Origin: Thiomonas sp. FB-6
Lineage (GTDB): Bacteria > Pseudomonadota > Gammaproteobacteria > Burkholderiales > Burkholderiaceae_C
Length of the DNA: 64,000 nucleotides
Direction of reading: 5' to 3'
NCBI RefSeq assembly: GCF_000377645.1
Contig: NZ_KB898471.1
Location: 567,084 to 631,083 of the forward strand
The notes under the pieces were generated by a model. It was not told the DNA's origin, did not search any database, and saw nothing but the letters and a program-made list of their open reading frames with translations. This document shows, piece after piece, positions 8,427 to 17,134 of the stretch (within the stretch, counting starts at the first letter, position 1; each line of letters starts with the position of its first letter). The translations under genes were made by a program, and so were the position numbers.

Positions 8427-10093
8427 CACCAGCTGCGGAACCGCGCCGGGGGCTCGTACAGCCCACCCGACCAGGCCACCAGGTCCTCGATGCTGCGCGC
8501 GGCCAGCATCGAGCGGTTGGCCTGCAGCGGACTCACCCCCAGGTCGGAGGCGAAGGCGACCAGGCCGCGCTGCCGCAGCTGCTCGACCCGCTGCGCGTCG
8601 ACGCGCTGGCCGATGGGCGTCACGCCGGCCACCGCGGCCAGCGCGTCGCGCCGCTCCTGCTGGCCCTGCGCCTTGTACAGGTAGGCGATGCCCTCCTCGG
8701 TGACCACGTGCGTGACGTCGTCGCCGTAGATCATCACGGGCGCGATCGGCATGCCGCTGCGGCGCCCCACTTCCACCGCGTCCAGCGATTCCACCAGCGC
8801 CGGCACGCCCCCGCTCTGGAAGGTCTCGAGAAGCTGCACCACCAGCTTGCGCCCGCGCACCACCGGGCTGTCGGCCGTGATCAGCTGCAGCCAGGCCGGC
8901 GTGGCGTGGCGCCGGCCCCGCGGGTCGTGCCCCATGTTGGGCGCGCCGCCGAAACCCGTCAGGCGACCCAGCGTGACGGTGGAGGAATTGGCGTCGCCGT
9001 CCATCTGCAGCGTGGAGCCGATGAACATGTCCACGCCGTACTGCCCGGCCAGCTGGCACAGCACCCGGTTGGAGCGCAGGCTGCCGTCGCGGCCGACGAA
9101 AAAGATGTCCGGGCGCGCCTCGATGTAGCGCTCCATGCCGACCTCGCTGCCGAAGCAGTGCACGCTTTCCACCCAGCCGCTTTCGATGGCCGGAATCAGC
9201 GTGGGATGCGGGTTGAGCGCCCAGTTGCGGCAGATCTTGCCCTTCAGGCCCAGGGATTCGCCGTAGGTGGGCAGCAGCAGCTCGATGGCCGCGGTGTCGA
9301 AGCCGATGCCATGGTTCAGCGAGCTGACGCCGTAGCGCTCGTAGATGCCCCGGATGGCCATCATGCCCATCAGCACCTGCAGGTCGGTGATGTGCCGCGG
9401 GTCGCGCGTGAACAGGGGCTCGATGGCGAAGGGCCGGTCGGCGACCACCACGAAGTCCACCCACGAACCCGGGATGTCCACGCGAGGCAGCTCGTCGCAG
9501 AGCTCGTTGACCTGCGCGATGACCACGCCCTGGCGGAAGGCGGTGGCCTCGACGATGGTGGGCGTGTCCTCGGTGTTCGGTCCCGTGTACAGGTTGCCCT
9601 GCGCGTCGGCCTTGTCGGCGCACACCAGCGCCACGTCGGGCTGCAGGTCGATGAGCATGCGCGCGTACAGCTCGACGTAGGTGTGGATGGCGCCGACCTC
9701 CAGGCGTCCGTCCTCGATGAGCTGGGCCACGCGCAGGCTCTGCGGCCCGGCGAAGGAAAAGTCCAGGCGCCGCGCGATGCCGCGCTCGAACAGGTCCAGG
9801 TGCTCGGGGCGGCTGATGCTGGAGATCAGCAGATGCAGGTCGTGCACCCGCGCCGGATCGAGGCGGGCCAGGCTGCGCGACAGGAAGTCGGCCTGCTTCT
9901 GGTTGTTGCCCTCCAGGGCCACGCGGTCGCCGGGACGCAGCAGCGCGCCCAGCGCCTGCTCCAGGCTGCGAGTCGGCAGCACGCAGCCCTGCGCCAGCGG
10001 CGCCACGGCGGCCAGGCGCTCGGCCTTCGCCGCAGCACGTCGTGCCCACCGCGGGGCCTGGCCGGCAGCTGGGGCAAGGGATTCGCTGGGCAT
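8426..10093 (-). CDS. mdcA: malonate decarboxylase alpha subunit MdcA (acetyl-S-ACP:malonate ACP transferase)
   Basis: MdcA exchanges acetyl for malonyl on MdcC and so drives each turnover. The 555-residue product is the usual family length and is colinear with known MdcA, for example GNNQKQADFLSRSLARLDP near the N-terminus and GSTLQMDGDANSSTVTLGR in the middle. The start ATG at 10093 opens the leftward operon mdcABCDEGH. Upstream lie two inverted repeats shared with the divergent GntR gene, so expression is probably controlled there. Confidence 0.96.
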   Translation of the reverse strand: MPSESLAPAAGQAPRWARRAAAKAERLAAVAPLAQGCVLPTRSLEQALGALLRPGDRVALEGNNQKQADFLSRSLARLDPARVHDLHLLISSISRPEHLDLFERGIARRLDFSFAGPQSLRVAQLIEDGRLEVGAIHTYVELYARMLIDLQPDVALVCADKADAQGNLYTGPNTEDTPTIVEATAFRQGVVIAQVNELCDELPRVDIPGSWVDFVVVADRPFAIEPLFTRDPRHITDLQVLMGMMAIRGIYERYGVSSLNHGIGFDTAAIELLLPTYGESLGLKGKICRNWALNPHPTLIPAIESGWVESVHCFGSEVGMERYIEARPDIFFVGRDGSLRSNRVLCQLAGQYGVDMFIGSTLQMDGDANSSTVTLGRLTGFGGAPNMGHDPRGRRHATPAWLQLITADSPVVRGRKLVVQLLETFQSGGVPALVESLDAVEVGRRSGMPIAPVMIYGDDVTHVVTEEGIAYLYKAQGQQERRDALAAVAGVTPIGQRVDAQRVEQLRQRGLVAFASDLGVSPLQANRSMLAARSIEDLVAWSGGLYEPPARFRSW

Positions 10094-10108
10094 GGTCGGT
10101 CCGGCTCC

Positions 10109-10181
10109 AAAAATACAAAACGTCGATTTCTGTATTTTTCCAGGAAGCTTGTGTATGGGTACTACAGGGTTTTCCTGTACA
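10109..10181. promoter_or_regulatory. candidate operators between mdcA and its GntR regulator
   Basis: The AT-rich gap between the divergent genes holds two inverted repeats. The first is AAAAATACA (10109-10117) with TGTATTTTT (10131-10139), perfect 9-bp arms 13 bp apart. The second is TACAGG (10163-10168) with CCTGTA (10174-10179). Both share a TGTA/TACA core. FCD-type GntR proteins bind short palindromes of this kind, so these are likely sites for the adjacent regulator and overlap the mdcA promoter region. This is inference from position and symmetry. Confidence 0.55.
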
Positions 10182-10232
10182 TAACGGCGTAAACAGATGC
10201 AAAGCACGGCTCGAACCCCTAGCATCTGGGCC

Positions 10233-10928
10233 ATGGACAAGAATGCTTCCCTGGCCGACCAGCTGCGCGAAAGCATCGAGGAATCGATCGCCACCGGGAC
10301 CCTGGCTCCCGGTGCGCCGCTGGACGAAGTCGAACTGGCCCGCCAGTACAAGGTCTCGCGCACCCCCGTGCGCGAAGCCCTGCTGCAGCTCGCGGCTACC
10401 GGCATGGTCGACATGCGCCACCGGCGCGGCGCCGCGGTGGCCGAGCTCGGCGCGCGGCGTCTGATCGAGATGTTCGAGGTGATGGCCGAACTGGAGGCCA
10501 TGTGCGGCCGCCACGCCTCGCGGCGCATGAGCGACGAGGAGCGTGTGGCCCTGCTGGCCGCGCATCGCGCCTGCGAGGCCGCGCGCGGCGATGGCGACGC
10601 CGACCGCTACTACCACCTCAACGAACATTTCCACCACCTGATCTACGCCGGCAGCCACAGCGAATTCCTGCGCGAGCAGGCGCTGGCGCTGAGCCGCCGG
10701 CTGCGGCCCTACCGGCGCCTGCAACTGCGCGTGAAGGGCCGCCTCGGCGCCTCCTATTCCGAGCACCAGGCCGTGGTGGACGCGATCATCGCCGGCGAGG
10801 GCGACGTGGCCGCGCAGGCGCTGCGCGCCCACGTGGTCGTGCAGGGCGAACGCTTCGCCGACCTCATGGCCGCGCTGGCCCACTGGCAGGCCAGCCAGCC
10901 GGCGCTGACGGAGCCGGCCGGCGCATGA
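10233..10928 (+). CDS. FCD-family GntR regulator of the mdc operon (MdcY-like)
   Basis: This is a 231-residue transcription regulator with an N-terminal winged helix (about residues 5-70, with VSRTPVREALLQLAATGMV) and a C-terminal FCD ligand domain. Its histidines, in NEHFHHL, SEHQAVV and LRAHVV, fit the metal site of the family. It is divergent from mdcA, like the Acinetobacter repressor MdcY, and most likely responds to malonate or malonyl-CoA. I start it at the ATG at 10233, which gives the usual N-terminus. An ATG at 10197 would add 12 residues and cannot be excluded. Confidence 0.85.
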   Translation: MDKNASLADQLRESIEESIATGTLAPGAPLDEVELARQYKVSRTPVREALLQLAATGMVDMRHRRGAAVAELGARRLIEMFEVMAELEAMCGRHASRRMSDEERVALLAAHRACEAARGDGDADRYYHLNEHFHHLIYAGSHSEFLREQALALSRRLRPYRRLQLRVKGRLGASYSEHQAVVDAIIAGEGDVAAQALRAHVVVQGERFADLMAALAHWQASQPALTEPAGA

Positions 10929-11338
10929 GCGCCGCGCCCGGCGGCCTGGGCCGCGGGCACGCGCTGGGCGCCGCCTTGCTAGGGGCGGCGCTGTGCGCCT
11001 GGCCGCCCGCGGTGCCGGCGGCCCCCGGCAGGCCTTCCCCCGCCGCCGTAGGCCCGGCGCCTGCCGCGGCCTCCGCGGAACCCGGCGCGCAACCCCCGCA
11101 GAGTTGCGCCAGCGGCCCGCAGCGCGACACCTACGTGAGCCTGCGCGCGGTCAAGCCCTCCGAGCTGGCCGCGCTGGTGGCCGCATGCGAGCGCCTGGGC
11201 TACCGGCGCATCGGCGGCGTGGCGCACGCGGTGGTGGCCAACCCCGGCGCGCCCTCGGACCAGTTGTACTTCCAGGTCATGATCGTGCCGGCGGGCGCCG
11301 CCAGCGCGCCCTCGCCCGGCGCCTCCAGCTCAGGCTGA
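10925..11338 (+). CDS. hypothetical protein with signal-like N-terminus, DUF1737-like
   Basis: This 137-residue product overlaps the GntR stop (ATGA). A hydrophobic stretch at about residues 12-32 and an Ala/Pro-rich linker suggest export or a membrane anchor. The C-terminal half (YVSLRAVKPSELAALVAACE, then IGGVAHAV and YFQVMIV) resembles DUF1737, a small domain of unknown function. No catalytic motif is visible. It is convergent with the LysR gene and overlaps its end by 9 bp. Confidence 0.6.
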   Translation: MSAAPGGLGRGHALGAALLGAALCAWPPAVPAAPGRPSPAAVGPAPAAASAEPGAQPPQSCASGPQRDTYVSLRAVKPSELAALVAACERLGYRRIGGVAHAVVANPGAPSDQLYFQVMIVPAGAASAPSPGASSSG

Positions 11339-12256
11339 ACGGGTGCGCCGCGGCGGCACGCTTCGGGCCGCCGCGTCCACGGGCATGAAGGGGTGGCGCT
11401 TGATGGCGTCGGTGAACCCCATGCGCGCGTGACTGGCCCGCTCGATCAGGCCGACCCGGCGCTGCACGCTCGCGCCGGGCAGCTCCAGCACGCGCAGCGC
11501 ACGGTCCGTGCTCCAGCTCACGTTGGCCAGCCGAGGCACGATGGACACGCCGAATCCCTGGCGCACGATCTCGATGATCGCCTCCACCGAGTTGAGTTCC
11601 ATCTCGTCGCGCGTGCGCGCGCCGCCGCTGCGCAACACCTCGTCCACCAGCAATCCGGTCCAGGTGTGGCGGTCGAAGCGGATGAACGGCGCCTGCTGCA
11701 GCGCCGGCAAGGCCTGCGCGGGCAGTTCGAACTGCGGCCGGCGCGGCACGATCAGCACCATCGGCTCGGTGTACAGCTCGGTCCAGCGCAGTCCCGGACG
11801 CAGGCCCTGCGGCGGCCGCGTGACCACCGCGGCGTCGAGCTCGCCGCGCTCCACGCGGGCCACGAAATCGCTGGACAGCCCGGCGAAAATCTTCACCTGC
11901 AGGCGCGGGTGGTCGCGCTTGACGGCGCGCAGCGCGTCGGCGAAGGCCCCCATCAGCGCCGACACCAGCGCGCCCACCACCACGGTGCCCGAAAGCCGGC
12001 CGTCGTCCTCCTGCCCGGCCAGCGCCTCGTAGTCCCGCACGATCTGCTCGACACGTCCGGCCATGGCGCGCCCGGCGGGATTGAGCAGCACCGAGCGGGC
12101 GCCGCGCTCGAACAGCACCTGGCCCAGCTCCTGCTCCAGCGCGCGCATGCGCAGGCCCACGGCGGCCGCGGTCAGGCCCACCTCGGCGCCCGCGGCGGCG
12201 AAGGAACCCAGGCGTGCGACGGCCAGGAAGGTGCGCAGGCTGCGGATCGAGGACAT
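11330..12256 (-). CDS. LysR-family transcription regulator
   Basis: The 308-residue product has an N-terminal LysR helix-turn-helix (residues about 3-60, SSIRSLRTFLAVARLGSF) and a periplasmic-binding-protein-like effector domain (about 90-295). It is divergent from the iron-sulfur subunit gene at 12385, with 128 bp between the starts. It is therefore the likely activator of the dicarboxylate operon to its right. The effector is unknown; a C4-dicarboxylate would fit the context. Confidence 0.88.
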   Translation of the reverse strand: MSSIRSLRTFLAVARLGSFAAAGAEVGLTAAAVGLRMRALEQELGQVLFERGARSVLLNPAGRAMAGRVEQIVRDYEALAGQEDDGRLSGTVVVGALVSALMGAFADALRAVKRDHPRLQVKIFAGLSSDFVARVERGELDAAVVTRPPQGLRPGLRWTELYTEPMVLIVPRRPQFELPAQALPALQQAPFIRFDRHTWTGLLVDEVLRSGGARTRDEMELNSVEAIIEIVRQGFGVSIVPRLANVSWSTDRALRVLELPGASVQRRVGLIERASHARMGFTDAIKRHPFMPVDAAARSVPPRRTRSA

Positions 12257-12310
12257 GGAGAGGCCGGCGGGGGATCTGCACCCATGCTAAAGATTTTCTT
12301 GGCCTCGTAC

Positions 12311-12332
12311 AAACAAACATTCGCTTTTGTTT
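12311..12332. promoter_or_regulatory. inverted repeat in the LysR/operon divergent promoter region
   Basis: AAACAAA (12311-12317) and TTTGTTT (12326-12332) form perfect 7-bp arms 8 bp apart in an AT-rich patch of an otherwise GC-rich gap. It lies about 50 bp before each start codon, where a LysR activator would bind. The site is inferred only from symmetry and position. Confidence 0.4.
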
Positions 12333-12384
12333 TTCCTCACGTCCCCCCACAATCCTCAGGCACTCCCTTCCGACGCCTTCGCCG

Positions 12385-13119
12385 ATGCCCGCCGCCCCCG
12401 TTCCCGAATCTCCCCCGGCCGTCTTGCGCGTGTCTGTCTGGCGCGGCAAGGACCGCGGCGATTTCGTGCGCTACGAAGTACCCCGCCTGCCCAGCCAGAC
12501 GGTGCTCGACGTGGTCACCCACATCCAGCGCCGCATCGACCCCGACCTGAGCTACCGCTACGCCTGCCGCGTGGGCATGTGCGGCTCCTGCGCCATGCAG
12601 GTCAACGGCGTGGCGCGCTGGACCTGCCGCACCCACGTGGCGCGCGTGGCCACGGCCGACGGGGAACTCGAGATCGCGCCCCTGCCCAACCTGCCGGTGA
12701 TCAAGGACCTGGCCGTGGACATGCGCGAGTTCTTCGACAAATGGGCCGGCGCCATGGGGCGATTCCACGGCAGCCGGACCCGCCACGAGGAATTCGCCCG
12801 CGTCGACCCGGCCGGCGCACCGCGCCGCGCAGCCGACGCCGGCATCGAATGCATCGGCTGCGGCGTGTGCTACGGCTCCTGCGACGTGGTCTCGTGGCGC
12901 CCCGAATTCCTCGGCCCGGCCGCGCTGAACCGCGCCTGGACCCTGGTCAACGACGAACGCGACGTGCAGCGCCAGGCGCGGCTGGAGGCCGTGTCGGGCA
13001 ACCGCGGCTGCCACGCCTGCCACACCCAGGGCTCCTGCACCGAGCGCTGCCCCAAGGGCATCGCGCCCACCGCGGCCATCGCCGGGCTCAAACGCCTGAA
13101 CGCGGGGTTCGGACGATGA
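12385..13119 (+). CDS. succinate dehydrogenase/fumarate reductase iron-sulfur subunit
   Basis: The 244-residue electron-transfer subunit links the flavoprotein to the membrane quinone site. The N-terminal 2Fe-2S ferredoxin domain has CRVGMCGSC followed by WTC. The C-terminal domain has CIGCGVCYGSC and CHACHTQGSCTERCPKGI for the 4Fe-4S and 3Fe-4S clusters. The second group has extra Cys/His residues compared with the usual spacing. It is the first gene of the operon and overlaps the next by ATGA. Whether the complex runs as a succinate dehydrogenase or a fumarate reductase cannot be told from sequence. Confidence 0.88.
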   Translation: MPAAPVPESPPAVLRVSVWRGKDRGDFVRYEVPRLPSQTVLDVVTHIQRRIDPDLSYRYACRVGMCGSCAMQVNGVARWTCRTHVARVATADGELEIAPLPNLPVIKDLAVDMREFFDKWAGAMGRFHGSRTRHEEFARVDPAGAPRRAADAGIECIGCGVCYGSCDVVSWRPEFLGPAALNRAWTLVNDERDVQRQARLEAVSGNRGCHACHTQGSCTERCPKGIAPTAAIAGLKRLNAGFGR

Positions 13120-13496
13120 GCACGCCCGCCGCCGCCTCCCCCGCGTCCGCCGCGTCCGCCGCGCGCCTGCAACTGCGCCTGTGGCTGCTGCAGCGCGCCA
13201 GCGCCGCCTTGCTGGCACCGCTGGTGCTGGCGCACCTGGTGATCATCGTCTACGCCGTGCGCCAGGGGCTGAGCGCCCAGGCGATCCTGGCTCGCCTGCA
13301 CCACAGCCTGGCTTTCGGCGTCTTCTACGCCCTGTTCGTGCTGGCCTGCGCGGCGCACGTTCCGGTGGGCATGGCCCGCGTCGCCGAGGAATGGCTGGGG
13401 TGGAGCGAACGCGCCTCGCTCGTGCTGGGGGCCTTGTTCTCGCTGCTGCTGCTGGCCGGCGGCCTGCGTGCCGTCTGGGGGCTGACATGGGCCTGA
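13116..13496 (+). CDS. SDH/FRD-like membrane anchor subunit (first)
   Basis: The 126-residue protein has three predicted membrane helices. Histidines in helix 1 (LAPLVLAHLVIIVYAV) and at the start of helix 2 (LHHSLAFGVFYALF), together with AAHVPVG, are candidates for haem b ligation, as in SdhC-type anchors. It starts within the stop of the iron-sulfur subunit and overlaps the second anchor gene by 10 bp. Similarity to a specific type is weak, and the call rests on topology and operon position. Confidence 0.75.
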   Translation: MSTPAAASPASAASAARLQLRLWLLQRASAALLAPLVLAHLVIIVYAVRQGLSAQAILARLHHSLAFGVFYALFVLACAAHVPVGMARVAEEWLGWSERASLVLGALFSLLLLAGGLRAVWGLTWA

Positions 13497-13870
13497 GCAC
13501 GAACGCCCCCGGCCTGCGTCGGCGCAACGACCTGCGCGCCCACCGCCACCCCGCCTGGTGGGCCTTCTGGCTGCACCGGGTATCGGGGCTGCTGCTCGCC
13601 GTGTTCCTGCCGCTGCACTTCTGGGCCCTCGGCCAGGCGCTGCGGGGTGCCGCCGGACTGCAGGGCTTCCTGCGCTGGGCCGACCAGCCGCTGGTGCACG
13701 TGGCCGAGTGGGGGCTGGTCAGCCTGCTGGCCCTGCACATGACCGGGGGCATCCGGCTGCTGCTGATCGAGTTCGGCGACTGGTCGGGACTGCGCAAGGA
13801 CTGGATCGCCGTTTCGCTGGGGGTCGCGCTGGCCGCCGGCATGGCCTACGCGCTGGCGCTGCTGGCCTGA
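13487..13870 (+). CDS. SDH/FRD-like membrane anchor subunit (second)
   Basis: The 127-residue protein has three predicted helices. The N-terminal motif HRVSGLLLAVFLPLHFWALG is the SdhC/cytochrome b556 signature (His-Arg-x-Ser-Gly with a second His). MTGGIRLLLIEFGDW resembles the end of the second helix region. It should bind haem b and quinone together with the preceding anchor. It overlaps the upstream gene by 10 bp and is followed after 9 bp by the fumarase alpha gene. Confidence 0.8.
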   Translation: MGLSTNAPGLRRRNDLRAHRHPAWWAFWLHRVSGLLLAVFLPLHFWALGQALRGAAGLQGFLRWADQPLVHVAEWGLVSLLALHMTGGIRLLLIEFGDWSGLRKDWIAVSLGVALAAGMAYALALLA

Positions 13871-13879
13871 GCGCACCGC

Positions 13880-14770
13880 ATGGAACCCAAGGACATGGAC
13901 CTGCAACCCGAGATCATCGAGGACGTCGCGCGCGAGCTGTACATACGCGCGCTGAAGCTGCTTCCGCCCGACATCAAGCAGGGCTTCGCGCGCCTGGAGT
14001 CCACCGAGACCTCGGCGCGCGCGCAGTCGGTGCTGCGCACCATGGTGACCAACATCGAGGTGGCCGAGCGCACCGACAACCTGCTGTGCCAGGACACCGG
14101 CGTGCCCATCTACAACCTGCGCATCGGCAGCGGACTGCGCTTCGACGGGCACGCGCTGAAGGCCGCGGTGCGCCGCGGCTGCGAGCGCGCCACGCGCGAG
14201 TATCCGCTGCGCTCCTCGGTCGTGCATCCGCTGACCCGGCGCAACGAACACACATCCTGCGGCATCGAGGTGCCGGTGATCCACATCGACTTCATCGACA
14301 CCCCGGGGGTGCTGGAACTGCAGATGATCCCCAAGGGCAGCGGCTCGGAGAACAACTCCTTCCTGAAAATGGCGATCCCCGCCGAGGGCATCGACGCCAT
14401 CAAGACCTTCGTCGTCGACTGTGTGATCGCGGCCGGCGGCAAGACCTGCCCGCCCACCATCGTGGGCGTGGGCATCGGCGGCACTTCCGACCTGTGCGTG
14501 GCGCTGGCCAAGCGGGCGGCCACGCGCGCGCTGGGCACGCGCTGCGCCGACCCCGACGGCGCGGCGCTGGAGCAGCAGCTGTCGCAGGCCGTCAATGCCC
14601 TGGGCGTGGGCCCGCAGGGCCTGGGCGGCGATTCCACCTCCTTCGCCGTGCACATCGAGCTGGCCGCCACCCACATCACGATGAATCCGGTGGCCGTGAA
14701 CATGCAATGCCACTCGGCCCGCCGCGCCAGCGCGCGCCTGAGCGCGGCCGGCGTGCAATGGGGATACTGA
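13880..14770 (+). CDS. class I fumarate hydratase (fumarase/tartrate dehydratase family), alpha subunit
   Basis: This is the 4Fe-4S-binding half of a two-subunit class I hydro-lyase. It interconverts fumarate and malate, or acts on tartrate in close relatives. The 296 residues contain the three cluster cysteines C70 (LLCQDTG), C190 (GGKTCPP) and C277 (NMQCHSARR), plus the GSGSENNS loop. The operon with SDH/FRD subunits favours fumarase over tartrate dehydratase. The ATG at 13880 is used. A second ATG five codons on has AAGGA too close to be a good ribosome site. Confidence 0.9.
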   Translation: MEPKDMDLQPEIIEDVARELYIRALKLLPPDIKQGFARLESTETSARAQSVLRTMVTNIEVAERTDNLLCQDTGVPIYNLRIGSGLRFDGHALKAAVRRGCERATREYPLRSSVVHPLTRRNEHTSCGIEVPVIHIDFIDTPGVLELQMIPKGSGSENNSFLKMAIPAEGIDAIKTFVVDCVIAAGGKTCPPTIVGVGIGGTSDLCVALAKRAATRALGTRCADPDGAALEQQLSQAVNALGVGPQGLGGDSTSFAVHIELAATHITMNPVAVNMQCHSARRASARLSAAGVQWGY

Positions 14771-14775
14771 ACGCC

Positions 14776-15402
14776 ATGGCCCACCACGACATCGCCACTC
14801 CCGCCACCGAAGCCCAGGTGCGCGCGCTGCGCGTGGGCGACACGGTCACGCTGCAGCACACCCTGTTCGGCATCCGCGACGCCACCCAGATCCACATGTT
14901 CGACCGCGGGCGCAGCACGCGCTTCGACCTGCGCGGGCACGCGGTGATCCACACCGCCCCCAACGTGCGCAAGGTTGCGGTGGACTCCGAGCACCCGGCG
15001 GGCTACGCGCCGGTATGCATCGGCACCACCACCTCGGACCGCATGGAGCGCTTCACGCGGCCGTTGATGCAGCAGTACGGCGTGCGCATGATCGTGGGCA
15101 AGGGAGGCCTGCGGGAGGACTCGCTGCGCGCCTTCGGCGAACTCGGCGGTGTCTACCTGGCGATCGTCGGCGGCACGGCGGCGCTGGAGAGCACCTGGAT
15201 CGAACAGATCGAGGACGTCGACCTCGACGACCTCAACCCCGAGTCGCTGTGGAAATTCCGGATCCGCGATTTCGGCCCGCTGCTGGTGGGCATGGACAGC
15301 CACGGCGCCAGCCTGTACGACGACGTGCGCGCCCAGGTGCGCGACCGCCGTGCCGGCGTGCTGGCGGCCCTCGGCGTGGCGGAGGCCGGCCATGCGCGCT
15401 GA
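14776..15402 (+). CDS. class I fumarate hydratase, beta subunit
   Basis: The 208-residue product is the C-terminal half of class I fumarase in its two-gene form. It carries the blocks RDATQIHMFDRG, the CIGTTTSDRME loop and GKGGLREDSLRAF, all typical of the beta domain. With the alpha subunit it forms the active site around the labile 4Fe-4S cluster. The ATG at 14776 is 5 bp after the alpha stop. An in-frame ATG at 14758 would overlap the alpha gene. The end overlaps the flavoprotein gene by 11 bp. Confidence 0.9.
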   Translation: MAHHDIATPATEAQVRALRVGDTVTLQHTLFGIRDATQIHMFDRGRSTRFDLRGHAVIHTAPNVRKVAVDSEHPAGYAPVCIGTTTSDRMERFTRPLMQQYGVRMIVGKGGLREDSLRAFGELGGVYLAIVGGTAALESTWIEQIEDVDLDDLNPESLWKFRIRDFGPLLVGMDSHGASLYDDVRAQVRDRRAGVLAALGVAEAGHAR

Positions 15403-17134
15403 AGCTCCCGGCTTGCGCCGGCTGGACACCGACATCCTGATCCTCGGCTCGGGCGGCGCCGGCCTGTTCGCGGCGCTGCACGCGCACCAGGCGGCGCCCG
15501 GGCTGTCGATCACCGTGGCCGTCAAGGGCCTGCTGGGCAAATGCGGCTGCACCCGCATGGTGCAGGGCGGCTACAACGTGGCGCTGGCCCCCGGCGACTC
15601 GGTGGAGCGCCACTTCATGGACACCATCGAGGGCAGCAAGTGGCTGGCGCGCCAGGACCTGGCGTGGACCCTGGTGACCAAGGCGGTCGAGCGCATCCAC
15701 GAGCTGGAGAACGAGCTCGGCTGCTTTTTCGACCGCAACCCCGACGGCAGCGTGCACCAGAAGGCCTTCGCCGGCCAGACCTTCGACCGCACCGTGCACA
15801 AGGGAGACCTGACCGGCATCGAGATCATCAACCGCCTGGCCGAGCAGGTCTGGGCGCGCGGCATCGGCCGCCTGGAGGAGCACCGCGCGGTGGAGCTGAT
15901 CCCCGCCGCCGACGGCAGCGGCCTCGCCGGGGTGCTGATGATCGACATGCGCAGCGGGGAATTCGTGCTGGTGCGCGCCGGCGCCGTGCTGCTGGCCACC
16001 GGCGGCGGCCCCACCATGTACCGCTTCCACACTCCCTCGGGCGACAAGAGCTGCGACGGCCTGGCCATGGCGCTGCGCGCCGGCCTGCACCTGCGCGACA
16101 TGGAGATGGTGCAGTTCCACCCCACCGGGCTGCTGGCCGGCGAACACACGCGCATGACCGGCACCGTGCTCGAGGAAGGGCTGCGAGGCGCGGGAGGCTG
16201 GCTGCTCAACGGCGCGGGTGAGCGCTTCATGCAGGGCTACGACCCGCGCGGCGAACGCGCCACGCGCGACGTGGTGTCGCGCTCGATCTACGCGGAGATG
16301 CGCGCCGGACGCACGACGCCGTCGGGCGGCGTGTACATCCAGATGTCCCACCTGGGCCCCGACAAGGTGCGCAGCCAGTTCAAGGGCATGGTCGAGCGCT
16401 GCGCCGACTGCGGCTTCGACCTGGCCGGCGGACGGGTGGAGGTGGTTCCGACCGCGCATTACATGATGGGCGGCGTGGAGTTCGAGGCCGATTGCAGCAC
16501 CGCCATGCACGGCCTGTTCGCGGCCGGCGAGGATACCGGCGGGGTACACGGCGCCAACCGCCTGGGGGGCAACGGAGTGGCCAACTCCACCGTGTTCGGC
16601 GGCATCGCCGGCGAGACCATGGCCGCCTGGCTGCAGCGCAACCCGGGGCGGCGCGAACCCGACCTCGACGCCGTGGCACGGGCCGTGGCCGAGCACGAAG
16701 CTCCGCTGCACCAGCCGCCGGCCGACCTGGAGTCCATCCGCGAGCAGCTCCACGCCTGCATGTGGGACGACGTGGGCATCCTGCGCGACGCCGCCGGCCT
16801 GGCGCGCGCCGAGGCGCGCCTGCGCGAGCTGCAGCAGCGTCTGCTGGCCTCCGGCGTGAGCGCGGCCGACCGCGCCTTCAACCTGAGCTGGCACGACTGG
16901 ATGAACCTGCGCAACCTGATCCAGGTCAGCCGCGCCATCACGGCGGCGGCGCTGCAGCGCGAGAACTCGCGCGGCGCCCACTTCCGCGAGGACCATCCCG
17001 AGGCCGGCGATCTGCTGGCCTCGACCTACACGGTAGTGCGTGAAGTCGACGGCGACCCCGTGGTGCGCCACCAGCCGGTGGAGTTCTCCAAGGTGCGACC
17101 CGGCCACAGCCTGCTCGACGAGGCGGCGGCGTGA
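15392..17134 (+). CDS. succinate dehydrogenase/fumarate reductase flavoprotein subunit
   Basis: This 580-residue FAD protein carries the dicarboxylate site. The N-terminal Rossmann motif is LILGSGGAGLFAAL (about residues 16-29). FHPTGLLAGEHTRMTGTV and the FAD-binding HGANRLGGNG follow, with the catalytic arginine region in between. The C-terminal helical domain ends with the usual Trp/Asn-rich segment (NLSWHDWMNLRNL). It lies after the fumarase genes rather than next to the iron-sulfur gene, an unusual order. It starts 11 bp inside the fumarase beta gene, so the whole unit looks translationally coupled. Confidence 0.9.
   Translation: MRAEAPGLRRLDTDILILGSGGAGLFAALHAHQAAPGLSITVAVKGLLGKCGCTRMVQGGYNVALAPGDSVERHFMDTIEGSKWLARQDLAWTLVTKAVERIHELENELGCFFDRNPDGSVHQKAFAGQTFDRTVHKGDLTGIEIINRLAEQVWARGIGRLEEHRAVELIPAADGSGLAGVLMIDMRSGEFVLVRAGAVLLATGGGPTMYRFHTPSGDKSCDGLAMALRAGLHLRDMEMVQFHPTGLLAGEHTRMTGTVLEEGLRGAGGWLLNGAGERFMQGYDPRGERATRDVVSRSIYAEMRAGRTTPSGGVYIQMSHLGPDKVRSQFKGMVERCADCGFDLAGGRVEVVPTAHYMMGGVEFEADCSTAMHGLFAAGEDTGGVHGANRLGGNGVANSTVFGGIAGETMAAWLQRNPGRREPDLDAVARAVAEHEAPLHQPPADLESIREQLHACMWDDVGILRDAAGLARAEARLRELQQRLLASGVSAADRAFNLSWHDWMNLRNLIQVSRAITAAALQRENSRGAHFREDHPEAGDLLASTYTVVREVDGDPVVRHQPVEFSKVRPGHSLLDEAAA

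Noticed and set aside
7533-10883. A 1116-codon minus-strand reading covering mdcB and more
   Set aside because: Only its last 297 codons are a real gene (mdcB). The rest is a frame shadow of mdcA and the antisense of the GntR gene.
13880-15402. L-tartrate dehydratase TtdAB instead of fumarase
   Set aside because: Motifs do not separate the two, but co-transcription with SDH/FRD subunits favours fumarase. A tartrate-type dehydrogenase at 45937 is far away and on another unit.
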